A DNA stretch of 64,000 nucleotides from Acholoe squamosa (lineage: Eukaryota; Annelida; Polychaeta; Phyllodocida; Polynoidae). Of this stretch, positions 52,785-64,000 are shown piece by piece. Under the pieces are notes generated by a model that saw only the letters and a list, made by a program, of their open reading frames with translations, was not told where the DNA came from and ran no database searches. The stretch's first letter is position 1, and every line of letters begins with the position of its first letter. The position numbers and the translations under genes were made by a program. The stretch covers positions 1,604,501 through 1,668,500 of the forward strand of contig OX439043.1 in the NCBI GenBank assembly GCA_949317995.1. The letters are read 5' to 3'.

Positions 52785-55700
52785 GGTCTTCATGATGTAG
52801 GAATACAGCCCTCATCAGTCACCCACACCCACTGCATGCATCATGCTGTCCTTACACAGCTCATTTAAGGTGGTCTTCATGATGTAGGAATACAGCCCTC
52901 ATCAGTCACCCACACCCACTGCCTGCATCATGCTGTCCTTACACAGCTCATTTAAGGTGGTCATGATGTAGGAATACAGCCCTCATCAGTCACCCACACC
53001 CACTGCATGCATCATGCTGACCTTACACAGCTCATTTAAGGTGGTCTTCATGATGTAGGAATACAGCCCTCATCAGTCACCCACACCCACTGCCTGCATC
53101 ATGCTGTCCTTACACAGCTCATTTAAGGTGGTCTTCATGATGTAGGAATACAACCCTGGTCAGTCACCCACACCCACTGCATGCATCATGCTGTCCTTAC
53201 ACAGCTCATTTAAGGTGGTCATGATGTAGGAATACAGCCCTCATCAGTCACCCACACCCACTGCATGCATCATGCTGTCCTTACACAGCTCATTTAAGGT
53301 GGTCATGATGTAGGAATACAGCCCTCATTAGTCACCCACACCCACTGCCTGCATCATGCTGACCTTACACAGCTCATTTAAGGTGGTCTTCATGATGTAG
53401 GAATACAGCCCTCATCAGTCACCCACACCCACTGCCTGCATCATGCTGTCCTTACACAGCTCATTTAAGGTGGTCATGATGTAGGAATACAGCCCTCATC
53501 AGTCACCCACACCCACTGCCTGCATCATGCTGACCTTACACAGCTCATTTAAGGTGGTCATGATGTAGGAATACAACCCTGGTCAGTCACCCACACCCAC
53601 TGCATGCATCATGCTGACCTTACACAGCTCATTTAAGGTGGTCATGATGTAGGAATACAACCCTGGTCAGTCACCCACACCCACTGCATGCATCATGCTG
53701 ACCTTACACAGCTCATTTAAGGTGGTCTTCATGATGTAGGAATACAGCCCTCGTCAGTCACCCACACCCACTGCATGCATCATGCTGACCTTACACAGCT
53801 CATTTAAGGTGGTCTTCATGATGTAGGAATACAACCCTGGTCAGTCACCCACACCCACTGCATGCATCATGCTGACCTTACACAGCTCATTTAAGGTGGT
53901 CTTCATGATGTAGGAATACAGCCCTCGTCAGTCACCCACACCCACTGCATGCATCATGCTGACCTTACACAGCTCATTTAAGGTGGTCTTCATGATGTAG
54001 GAATACAACCCTGGTCAGTCACCCACACCCACTGCATGCATCATGCTGACCTTACACAGCTCATTTAAGGTGGTCATGATGTAGGAATACAGCCCTGGTC
54101 AGTCACCCACACCCACTGCATGCATCATGCTGTCCTTACACAGCTCATTTAAGGTGGTCATGATGTAGGAATACAACCCTGGTCAGTCACCCACACCCAC
54201 TGCATGCATCATGCTGTCCTTACACAGCTCATTTAAGGTGGTCATGATGTAGGAATACAACCCTGGTCAGTCACCCACACCCACTGCATGCATCATGCTG
54301 TCCTTACACAGCTCATTTAAGGTGGTCATGATGTAGGAATACAGCCCTGGTCAGTCACCCACACCCACTGCCTGCATCATGCTGACCTTACACAGCTCAT
54401 TTAAGGTGGTCTTCATGATGTAGGAATACAACCCTGGTCAGTCACCCACACCCACTGCATGCATCATGCTGACCTTACACAGCTCATTTAAGGTGGTCAT
54501 GATGTAGGAATACAACCCTGGTCAGTCACCCACACCCACTGCCTGCATCATGCTGACCTTACACAGCTCATTTAAGGTGGTCATGATGTAGGAATACAGC
54601 CCTCATCAGTCACCCACACCCACTGCATGCATCATGCTGTCCTTACACAGCTCATTTAAGGTGGTCTTCATGACATAGGAATAGAGCCCTGGTCAGTCAC
54701 TCACACCCACTGCATGCATCATGCTGACCTTACACAGCTCATTTAAGGTGGTCATGATGTAGGAATACAGCCCTCATCAGTCACCCACACCCACTGCATG
54801 CATCATGCTGACCTTACACAGCTCATTTAAGGTGGTCATGATGTAGGAATACAACCCTCATCAGTCACCCACACCCACTGCCTGCATCATGCTGACCTTA
54901 CACAGCTCATTTAAGGTGGTCTTCATGACATAGGAATAGAGCCCTGGTCAGTCACTCACACACACTGCATGCATCATGCTGTCCTTACACAGCTCATTTA
55001 AGGTGGTCATGATGTAGGAATACAACCCTGGTTAGTCACCCACACCCACTGCATGCATCATGCTGTCCTTACACAGCTCATTTAAGGTGGTCATGATGTA
55101 GGAATACAGTCCTCGTCAGTCACCCACACCCACTGCCTGCATCATGCTGACCTTACACAGCTCATTTAAGGTGGTCTTCATGATGTAGGAATACAACCCT
55201 GGTCAGTCACCCACACCCACTGCCTGCATCATGCTGACCTTACACAGCTCATTTAAGGTGGTCATGATGTAGGAATACAACCCTGGTCAGTCACCCACAC
55301 CCACTGCATGCATCATGCTGACCTTACACAGCTCATTTAAGGTGGTCATGATGTAGGAATACAACCCTGGTCAGTCACCCACACCCACTGCATGCATCAT
55401 GCTGACCTTACACAGCTCATTTAAGGTGGTCATGATGTAGGAATACAGCCCTCATCAGTCACCCACACCCACTGCCTGCATCATGCTGTCCTTACACAGC
55501 TCATTTAAGGTGGTCATGATGTAGGAATACAACCCTGGTCAGTCACTCACACCCACTGCATGCATCATGCTGTCCTTACACAGCTCATTTAAGGTGGTCA
55601 TGATGTAGGAATACAACCCTGGTCAGTCACCCACACCCACTGCATGCATCATGCTGTCCTTACACAGCTCATTTAAGGTGGTCATGATGTAGGAATACAA

Positions 55701-57364
55701 CCCTGGTTAGTCACCCACACCCACTGCATGCATCATGCTGTCCTTACACAGCTCATTTAAGGTGGTCATGATGTAGGAATACAGCCCTCTTCAGTCACCC
55801 ACACCCACTGCCTGCATCATGCTGACCTTACACAGCTCATTTAAGGTGGTCTTCATGATGTACGAATACAGCCCTCATCAGTCACCCACACCCACTGCAT
55901 GCATCATGCTGTCCTTACACAGCTCATTTAAGGTGGTCATGATGTAGGAATACAGCCCTCGTCAGTCACCCACACCCACTGCCTGCATCATGCTGACCTT
56001 ACACAGCTCATTTAAGGTGGTCTTCATGATGTACGAATACAGCCCTCGTCAGTCACCCACACCCACTGCATGCATCATGCTGACCTTACACAGCTCATTT
56101 AAGGTGGTCTTCATGATGTAGGAATACAGCCCTCATCAGTCACCCACACCCACTGCCTGCATCATGCTGACCTTACACAGCTCATTTAAGGTGGTCTTCA
56201 TGATGTACGAATACAGCCCTCATCAGTCACCCACACCCACTGCCTGCATCATGCTGTCCTTACACAGCTCATTTAAGGTGGTCTTCATGATGTACGAATA
56301 CAGCCCTCATCAGTCACCCACACCCACTGCCTGCATCATGCTGTCCTTACACAGCTCATTTAAGGTGGTCATGATGTAGGAAAACAACCCTCATCAGTCA
56401 CCCACACCCACTGCCTGCATCATGCTGTCCTTACACAGCTCATTTAAGGTGGTCATGATGTAGGAAAACAACCCTCATCAGTCACCCACACCCACTGCCT
56501 GCATCATGCTGTCCTTACACAGCTCATTTAAGGTGGTCATGATGTAGGAAAACAACCCTCATCAGTCACCCACACCCACTGCCTGCATCATGCTGACCTT
56601 ACACAGCTCATTTAAGGTGGTCATGATGTAGGAATACAGCCCTGGTCAGTCACCCACACCCACTGCATGCATCATGCTGACCTTACACAGCTCATTTAAG
56701 GTGGTCTTCATGATGTAGGAATACAACCCTGGTCAGTCACCCACACCCACTGCCTGCATCATGCTGACCTTACACAGCTCATTTAAGGTGGTCATGATGT
56801 AGGAATACAACCCTGGTCAGTCACCCACACCCACTGCATGCATCATGCTGTCCTTACACAGCTCATTTAAGGTGGTCATGATGTAGGAATACAACCCTGG
56901 TTAGTCACCCACACCCACTGCATGCATCATGCTGACCTTACACAGCTCATTTAAGGTGGTCATGATGTAGGAATACAACCCTGGTCAGTCACCCACACCC
57001 ACTGCATGCATCATGCTGACCTTACACAGCTCATTTAAGGTGGTCATGATGTAGGAATACAACCCTCATCAGTCACCCACACCCACTGCATGCATCATGC
57101 TGTCCTTACACAGCTCATTTAAGGTGGTCTTCATGATGTAGGAATACAACCCTGGTCAGTCACCCACACCCACTGCATGCATCATGCTGTCCTTACACAG
57201 CTCATTTAAGGTGGTCATGATGTAGGAATACAACCCTGGTCAGTCACCCACACCCACTGCATGCATCATGCTGACCTTACACAGCTCATTTAAGATGGTC
57301 TTCATGATGTAGGAATACAACCCTGGTCAGTCACCCACACCCACTGCATGCATCATGCTGTCCT
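52785..57364. repeat. Satellite array, 84/87-bp monomer, about 53 copies
   Basis: The unit contains GGTGGTC(TTC)ATGATGTAGG, AATACAGCCCTCATCAGTCA, CCCACACCCACTGCATGCAT and CATGCTGTCCTTACACAGCT, then CATTTAA. An optional TTC sets the length to 87 or 84. Other linked variants are CAGCCCTCAT or CAACCCTGGT, GCATGCATC or GCCTGCATC, and CTGTCC or CTGACC. CATGATG...GCATCATG pairing shows kinship with the dispersed hairpins. The whole array lies in the proposed first intron of the host gene. Confidence 0.95.
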
Positions 57365-58183
57365 AGGTAGGAACGATGCCTGGGTACTATTGCTGAGGTG
57401 TTCACCTTGTAACCCTAGGTAGACACGATGCCCGGGTACCATTGCTGAGGTGTTCACCTTGTAACCCTAGGTAGGAACGATGCCCGGGGTACGATTGCTG
57501 AGGTGTTCACCTTGTAACCCTAGGTAGGAACGATGCCAGGGGTACCATTGCTGAGGTGTTCACCTTGTAACCCTAGGTAGGCACCATGCCCGGCTACCAT
57601 TGCTGAGGTGTTCACCTTGTAACCCTAGGTAGGCATAATGGCTGGGGTACCATTGCTGAGGTGTTCACCTTGTAACCCTAGGTAGGCACGATGCCTGGGT
57701 ACCATTGCTGAGGTGTTCACCTTGTAACCCTAGGTAGGCACGATGCTTGGGGTACCATTGCTGATGTGTTCACCTTGTAACCCTAGGTAGGCACGATGCC
57801 TGGGGTACCATTGCTGAGGTGTTCACCTTGTAACCCTAGGTAGGCACGATGCCTGGGGTACCATTGCTGAGGTGTTCACCTTGTAACCCTAGGTAGGCAC
57901 GATGCCTGGGTACCATTGCTGAGGTGTTCACCTTGTAACCCTAGGTAGGCACGATGCCTGGGTACCATTGCTGAGGTGTTCACCTTGTAACCCTAGGTAG
58001 GCACGATGCCTGGGGTACCATTGCTGAGGTGTTCACCTTGTAACCCTAGGTAGGCACGATGCCTGGGGTACCATTGCTGAGGTGTTCACCTTGTAACCCT
58101 AGGTAGGCACAATGGCTGGGGTACCATTGCTGAGGTGTTCACCTTGTAACCCTAGGTAGGCATTATGCCTTGGTACCATTGCT
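57365..58183. repeat. Tandem array, 52/53-bp unit, about 15 copies
   Basis: The unit is CTAGGTAGGCACGATGCCTG, GGGTACCATTGCTGAGGTGT, TCACCTTGTAACC. It directly abuts the previous satellite with no unique sequence between them. Units vary by one G before TACC. Confidence 0.93.
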
Positions 58184-60149
58184 GGGGCCTGTTTCAAAAC
58201 CTCTATCAGTAGACATATTAGGCAAATCTGATTCCAAAGTTGCTATATTGGCCTTTGGTGCTTTATTTGATATTTTAATGTCTGCTATATCAAATTATGG
58301 CATAGTGTCTAATATCTCTCTATTATAGCCAAAGTCAATCTGTTTTAGGATGGATTAAATGTCACCAAAAGTTGTTATATTAACTGAAATATTATATTTT
58401 GGCCTATTTCAAAACTGGATTTCTATGTGCGCCTCTGAGGTGAGTGAGTGAGTGAGTAATAGAGGTTTAACGCCATTTCGACAGCTAAGGTCATATTCAT
58501 GGCGAGAACTACATTACACAATTTCACAGAGGAATGTGTCAGTGCCCGCGCATATGTGCACCACACACATCCTGAGGGGATAGGAAAGAGGAGAAATAGA
58601 CCCTTTTAAGTGGGCTAGGGAGGCCCTGCGCCTCTGAGGTACATGTAGAATATATTGAGGAAATTAAACATGTAATTCTGATGACATTATTCATATGGGG
58701 ATAAAGTATATGTGTTACACATATATCCACCAGAATTCAGTGACTTTTTTTTTTTTTTTTTAGCTCGGTAGTTATTCCAATTCATTATCAAAATACCTAT
58801 AAAGATCTATTAGGGACATTCTAGCATACAATTAGCCAATAGAGAATGTTAATGGTTTGAAGAAGCATTGTCAGAACTTATATGCTCAAATATAAGCACA
58901 CTTTGAGGCCTAATAATGCCAGTTTCCTAATATATCAATCTGTTTCAAAAGTTGCTATCTTTATATAGGAGAGATACACACCGTAATATAGGCCCTATTT
59001 GTGTTATATTTAGTTCTGAAACAGATTGATATATTAGAAAATTTGCACTTTTAAATTGGTTATACTAAGTGCTTAAAGCTGTACTAAATATCTAAAAGTT
59101 TTGAAACAGCCCCCTGAGGTGTTGACGAGGGCTCCACTCATGGAACATGATAACTAATGGGCATAGCATATTTTTGCACCATGTGAACCTTAGATGTCTA
59201 TCATACAACAGCCAAGTCCTTATCCTCTACTCATACTAACCTGTACATGATCCTTTAAACCTAAACTCTCCTACATCAGCAAAGTGTTTTAATGTATCAC
59301 GAATAATATTTGGCATGATGCATGAATGAAGCAGTAGAGAAATGCTTCATTTGTGCATCATGGATATGGATACATTATCAAAGCTTTACAATGCATTCAT
59401 TGCTAGTTTTCATGTGACGATGCCATAGCATATATAATCACAGAGAGCACTAAACATAACACCTTATGTCATCATGTTCTCCCACAAGGGTTAACTCCTT
59501 ATGTTACAGGTTGTGACTAGAGTATACATATGTAATGTTATTATAATACTATGAACTGTAAATTATATGTTAAACTCAGTAACCTGTCAGCCGACATCTA
59601 GACATGACTGGTAATGCTGTCTTATTATATCTTCTTATTTTTGAGAGACTGTACATCTGGAGCAGTGGTAGATTTTACTTAATAGTTACTTCTTCTCATT
59701 ATACAAAGATAACCAAACAATCTAAGTTTGAAGGAGAACAATATTTTGAGTAAGGATTAAACCGAGTTATGAGTATTGAAAGGAGACAGTTGTACCAGGT
59801 TTGTCCGCTAAGGCTGTTAGGGTAAAGAGCCCTCTGCCTGGCTTCTCAGGTTTGGCTGCCATCTTTAGGATTTGTGCCTCAGGATGTAAGCTACCTTACT
59901 ATATTTTAATTGACAATTCTTGGAATGGTCAGTACATCAACATATAGTCCCATCTCCTGTTTTTCCAGACACTCCAAAAATATGGCCACTACCGTCGTGG
60001 CCATTTTAGCAGTATGGTCTGAAATAAGCACAGGGGGTAAGGGCTATAGAAAAGAACACTAAAAACTGTATTGAAATAAGCGCCGGTCTCAACTGGGGTA
60101 GAAGTTCCCAGGCGCCACTATGGTATTCAATATGGACACCTGATGTCAC
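58184..60149. other. Intronic or intergenic stretch, mostly unique
   Basis: It holds a SINE-like core at about 58439-58510, a T-run at 58746-58761, an imperfect hairpin of the CATGATGCA family at 59313-59361, and nothing else I can support. Confidence 0.45.
58439..58510 (+). mobile_element. SINE-like core with GTGAGTGAG and TTTAACGCC
   Basis: GTGAGTGAGTGAGTGAGTAA, then GGTTTAACGCC and GGTCATATTCATGGCG. This order resembles the conserved central domain of widespread molluscan SINEs. The head and tail are not recognisable, so it is a relic. Confidence 0.45.
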
Positions 60150-60428
60150 TATACATATACCTATGTTTGGTTTGGTGTCTCAGTAGATATGTCACCTATC
60201 TGTGTTTGGTTTGGTGTCTCAGTAGATATGTCACCTATCTATGTTTGTGTAGGTGTCTCAGTATATATGTCACCTATCTATGTTTGTGTAGGTGTCTCAG
60301 TAGATATGTCATTTATCTATGTTTGTGTAGGTGTCTCAGTATATATGTCACCTAATCTATGTTTGTGTAGGTGTCTCAGTATATATGTCACCTATCTATG
60401 TTTGTGTAGGTGCCTGAGTATATGTATA

Positions 60429-60490
<62 letters not shown>

Positions 60491-60545
60491 TATATATGTC
60501 ACCTATCTATGTTTGTGTAGGTGTCTCAGTAAACGTGTTATAATT
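60150..60545. repeat. Tandem repeat of about 37 bp with an embedded (TA)n tract
   Basis: Units read TATGTCACCTATCTATGTTT then GTGTAGGTGTCTCAGTA, about eight copies, with a (TA)n run at about 60420-60487 inside the series. It ends some 50 bp before the acceptor of the next exon. Confidence 0.85.
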
Positions 60546-60598
60546 TATGTTTGGTTCAGTGTCTCAGTGTATCATTATGTCACCTATCTATCTTTCAG

Positions 60599-60718
60599 AC
60601 ACCCCTGCCTCGGGGTTCTCCGGGAGTCGGTTGTCCTCGGTGGGGTCTCGGTACAGTGGTAGGGAGAGCGCAGGTCGGGCACCATCCTCTTCTGGACACT
60701 CCATAAGGACCCCTCAAG
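60599..60718 (+). CDS. Putative host gene, internal exon of 120 bp
   Basis: It is preceded by a pyrimidine-rich TATCTTTCAG acceptor and followed by a GTAGGA donor. Read in phase 1 it encodes about 40 residues rich in Ser, Gly and Arg (DTPASGFSGSRLSSVGSRYS as the start). GC content rises sharply compared with the flanks, as for a real exon. It is low-complexity and probably disordered; the gene family is unknown. The donor region is triplicated just downstream. Confidence 0.6.
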
Positions 60719-60834
60719 GTAGGAAAAAATCACAATTTACAAGGTACTTATATATGTAACGAAAATAGATAAAACTCATTTAGTACTGATGCATGTATGA
60801 ATTACAATTTGGACCCCTCAAGGTAGGAAAGCTC

Positions 60835-60903
<69 letters not shown>

Positions 60904-60956
60904 GTTCTGGCTACTGGCACATGTATAGATTAACATCAGGACCCCTTCAGGTAGGA
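60707..60956 (+). repeat. Splice-donor region present three times in tandem
   Basis: GGACCCCTCAAGGTAGGA (exon end plus donor, 60707-60724) recurs at 60811-60828 unchanged and at 60939-60956 as GGACCCCTTCAGGTAGGA. The sequence between copies is also partly conserved (TACTGATGCATGTATGAATT and relatives). This points to a tandem duplication with a unit of about 105-130 bp that includes a usable 5' splice site. Confidence 0.8.
60839..60901. repeat. (AT)n microsatellite
   Basis: Alternating AT for about 60 bp, lying inside the second donor duplicate. Confidence 0.95.
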
Positions 60957-62270
60957 CAGGTCACTGACAAAAAGTGCTGATACATTTATGAAATAACCTG
61001 GATATCAGACATCAAACCTATGAATGACTGTGCCTCTGTATTTGTGTCAGTATCTACAGATTAAAATGTATATATTTGGACATGTTTATTATCAGCAATG
61101 CATGGGTAGATGCATTTAAATGCTGCCAGAAACAGACCTTGTTTTCTGTTATTTTAGTGAACAGGGTGTAATTATAAAGACAAGTGTGACCTAATGTACA
61201 ACCAGTGTCTGCTGTATTTACCCATGGTTTTAGTTATAAGGGGGTAGATTGCAGCAAATGATGCTCAGACTATCCAAAGTTGCGGACATTTGTGCTATAG
61301 AAGCTAGTAGAATAGTACAACTTAGTAATAATGAGATATTGCAAAGGTTCTAGATCCAAAACCATTGCTATTACAAATATCAATTATAGTCCTGGCTCAG
61401 TCACCCAAACCTGTGGCTGTATATAATAGAGGAAGATGTTTTATGCCTTACAGTGTAACATGCATGTAATCCACCGAGTTTTACTAGGTCTATGGTGGAC
61501 TATTTAAGAGGCGTTTGTTTGTTTAGTTTTACGTCCAGGGGCGGTGTCACCACCTTAGCATCGGTCACGTTTTTGGGGGTTTCCGAGGGTTTCCGAGGGT
61601 TCAGTGAATGCTGTCCTAAGCTGCTGAAGTTACTTACAGATGGTTAAGGATCTTTTTCTGGTGTAATTGACATACTGTAGATAAAGCGGAGTGATTTCCG
61701 AGAGCATATGATGATTTTTGATGAACTGAGGGTAAAATTAAAATTGTTGACTGATTTTCACCAAATGTTACACCTCAAACTATAAAACACAAGACCCGTA
61801 GTTCCAAAAGCTTTGATCCCTATTTGCTGATTTTTAGTACACTTTAAATATTATATTGTAGTATTATGGAGCCAAGATTTAGTGACAATCAAAGCAACCC
61901 TTAGTATAGTTTTGATGTTCTATCTAAATGACTGATGCTAAAGGCGCATCAGAAGGTTTTATAGCACAGACTAAAAACCTAAACCCTGGGAGTTCGTGAC
62001 TTGAATAAACCTTTCTAACATGCCAATATATTGGGATATCAATAAAATAAAGTGTTATAGAGTAATACTGAGCTTGTTAATCCATCAGTCCTGAGCCTGA
62101 TATGCATAAGATCTTGAATCAGACCTCAATATGTACTTTATTTACCATTAAACCCTTATTAAAAATGTTACTACAACTATCCATGCTATTGCTTTAACTT
62201 GCTAAAATGAGAGGCACTTTCTTATTTTCCACAAGACTTCTTTATTTGTCTATTTATCTATTCTATTTAG
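60957..62270. other. Intron of the putative host gene
   Basis: It is mostly unique. It holds a SINE-like relic at about 61505-61600 (GTTTGTTTGTTTAGTTTTACGTCC-type string, then GGTGTCACCACCTTAGCA). Confidence 0.5.
61505..61600 (+). mobile_element. SINE-like core, second relic
   Basis: GTTTGTTTGTTTAGTTTTAC followed by GTCCAGGGGCGGTGTCACC and repeated GGGTTTCCGAGGGTTTCCGA. The pattern resembles molluscan SINE central domains. Ends cannot be set. Confidence 0.4.
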
Positions 62271-62378
62271 GAGGCCAGCGGCGCCCTCACCGCCTTCCAG
62301 AGCTGGGTGAGAGTGATGTGCGCTCTGGTGGGACCCCAGTGAACCAGGCGGTGGTCAGCGTCACTAACCTCAGACTGG
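62271..62378 (+). CDS. Putative host gene, internal exon of 108 bp
   Basis: It has a TTCTATTTAG acceptor and a G/GTAAGG donor. Joined in phase 1 it encodes about 36 residues with RRPHRLPELGESDVRSGGTP and a short hydrophobic string VVSVTNLRL. It is GC-rich compared with the introns. Its length is a multiple of three, so skipping it would not shift the frame. Confidence 0.6.
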
Positions 62379-62904
62379 GTAAGGTCAAAGTCATGCCAAG
62401 GTTAACTTTGTGGGTGTTTACAAACATGGCTTCAATGTCATATTGAGAATTACAGATTAATGTTGTATGTATTCTCAGTTATAGTGCACAGTTATAGTGC
62501 ATCAAATCCATCTAATAACATGGGCGCTCCATATCTCACACCCCGTGAGATAACACTTGCCCATATCTCACAGAAAGTAGAAGCACCTGAAATGGTCCTA
62601 GAACAGATGTATTATTATCTTTCTATCTCATCTTTGATGAATTTAGAGCATTTCTAACTGAGATAACATGGAATAAATACAAACATTCACTCGTGTTGGG
62701 TCTGACAGAGTTATCTCACGAGGCAAAGCCAGACCCAACACTCATGAACCTTTGTCTATGTATTTTTTTCTTTGTACTCTGCCTCGAGATCATTAGTAAA
62801 GCTTGACAATTTTCAAGACGTCAAAGGATATCTCAGTTTTCTTAAATGAGGTTGTAAGTGTTACTCAATTTACAAAAGCTTTCGTATCTATTTGAATTTT
62901 CCAG

Positions 62905-62988
62905 GTACCAGCCAGTCGCCCCTTCCCCCAATCAGCGCGCGGGAGTACTCAGATGTACAGACAGGAGGAACCAGGCCCAAACCAAGTG
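62905..62988 (+). CDS. Putative host gene, internal exon of 84 bp
   Basis: It has a TTGAATTTTCCAG acceptor and a G/GTATGT donor. Joined in phase 1 it encodes about 28 residues (TSQSPLPPISAREYSDVQTG and onward), rich in Ser, Pro and Gly. This is again a symmetric 1-1 exon. Further exons should lie right of the window. Confidence 0.58.
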
Positions 62989-63039
62989 GTATGTATCTTA
63001 ATAACCCTTTAAACCTTTAAGGGCTGCTGCTGATGCAGG

Positions 63040-63425
63040 AGTGTATCTTGGGCATCATGCTGCACCAATGAAGTGCTGGCAAATCTGCCCACCAGCACTT
63101 CATCGGAGCATCGGGCCAACCCTGTGGGGACATGGGATATGTCGGCCCCGTAGGGTTAGCATGATGCATGATTGATGCATCAGCAGCCCTAATATGGTTA
63201 AGGGCCCTGATGCATCAATGCATCATATCCATAGGTCATCATGATGCATGAATGCAGACAGGGCTACATGCATGATACACCTCTTCATTGTTGAACTTGA
63301 TGCATTTCCACATCAGCGGCTTTTAACGGGTTAGCCATTTAAGAGAATAATTGTCCCTTGGTTAAAATGCTTCACCAATGAAGCACAGATTAGTCTGCTC
63401 ACCAGCACTTCATTGGTGCATACTT
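63040..63425. repeat. Cluster of CATGATGCA-family hairpins in an intron
   Basis: Hairpin pairs are seen at 63062-63112 (GCACCAATGAAGTGCTGG with a partner carrying two changes) and 63369-63421 (CACCAATGAAGCAC / CAGCACTTCATTGGTG), with a less regular GATGCATCAATGCATCAT block at about 63200-63260. Confidence 0.75.
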
Positions 63426-63844
63426 TTTTATGGCTTATTCCAATATTCCTTATGACAACAGAGGGCACAAGTCATCAGGAGACTTGCTATGTACTGTTTG
63501 TAGTGACCTGAGTGCCTGCAGTACTAGGACTACTTAACCCATCTTGTGTATATATGATTACACATCAACCAGTCGTAGGCGGGGGAATCTTTTATTACAA
63601 CACGCCCTCTCAGCAAGAGTCAAATCTTGCTCTTTTTCTGAATCCTTGATCCGCATTTGGTAAAGGGCAAACTTTAAACTAAAGACAAACCGCCCATTTC
63701 CCCAACACACCAGATGCATGCATGCTTCACAAACACTTAATTCTGGGGATTTCTTCTTCTGTGTTTGTTGGCATCATTACAGCCCTCAGTATGCACACAA
63801 TGGGCTAGGTATGTTTCTGCTTTTATTAGTGCAAAATATATTGC

Positions 63845-64000
63845 ATGGGCACATAATGCCTGTGCACATAATGCCCATACACATAATGCCTGTGCACATA
63901 ATACACATAATGCCTGTGCACATAATGCCTGTGCACATAATACACATAATGCGGGTACACATAATGCCTGTGCACATAATGCCTGTGCACATAATGCCTG
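63845..64000. repeat. 15-bp minisatellite continuing past the window
   Basis: CATAATGCCTGTGCA is repeated about ten times with interruptions by CATAATACA and one variant GCGGGTACA. The array is still running at base 64000. Confidence 0.88.

Overview
The window is animal nuclear DNA. It holds no bacterial operons, host coding sequence is sparse and split by introns with GT/AG borders, and most of the window is nested transposable elements and tandem repeats. The mix (Ty3/gypsy elements, CR1/Jockey-type LINEs, a DIRS-like tyrosine-recombinase element, tRNA-derived SINE pieces, and SINE-like cores with 'TTTAACGCC' or 'TTTTACGTCC' next to GTGAGTGAG or GTTTGTTTG) fits a mollusc or another lophotrochozoan. 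That assignment is an inference.

Layout. From 1 to about 7.8 kb lies a decayed Ty3/gypsy copy on the minus strand ('copy 1'), split between gag and protease by a 5'-truncated LINE (1911-4300). A second, broken LINE of the same general family lies on the plus strand (about 7.8-9.64 kb). From about 9.64 to 25.4 kb lies a DIRS-like element on the plus strand. Its ORF1 was interrupted by a large, young Ty3/gypsy element ('copy 2', minus strand, 10566-23282, 12,717 bp) with 357-bp LTRs differing at only two positions, a CCGG target duplication, a tRNA-His-type primer site, gag, pol and two extra ORFs between integrase and the 3' LTR. From 25.4 to 31 kb there are SINE pieces, foldback elements and a TIR element. 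From 31 to 58 kb there are many tandem arrays (monomers of 20, 35, 45, 49, 51, 52, 53, 55, 57 and 84/87 bp), many able to form a hairpin within each monomer, plus MITE-like copies. From 52.2 to 63 kb there is a probable host gene on the plus strand: a start exon followed by three short exons, all joined in phase 1, with a first intron of about 8.3 kb that contains the largest satellite.

How the parts relate. Copies 1 and 2 belong to one gypsy lineage: the capsid, zinc knuckle, gag end, protease and RT all align. The gag/pol junction is the same in both, with pol in the -1 frame starting at a shared GGAAAAC next to the gag stop. The best candidate for something undescribed is copy 2 with its two accessory proteins: one is a coiled-coil and SR-rich protein (ORF A), the other a two-zinc-finger and coiled-coil protein (ORF B). 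Their GC-rich upstream segment looks like an internal promoter. A second theme is a dispersed palindrome family (CATGATGCA...TGCATCATG) that recurs as single hairpins and inside several satellite monomers, which suggests that satellites were seeded from hairpin elements.
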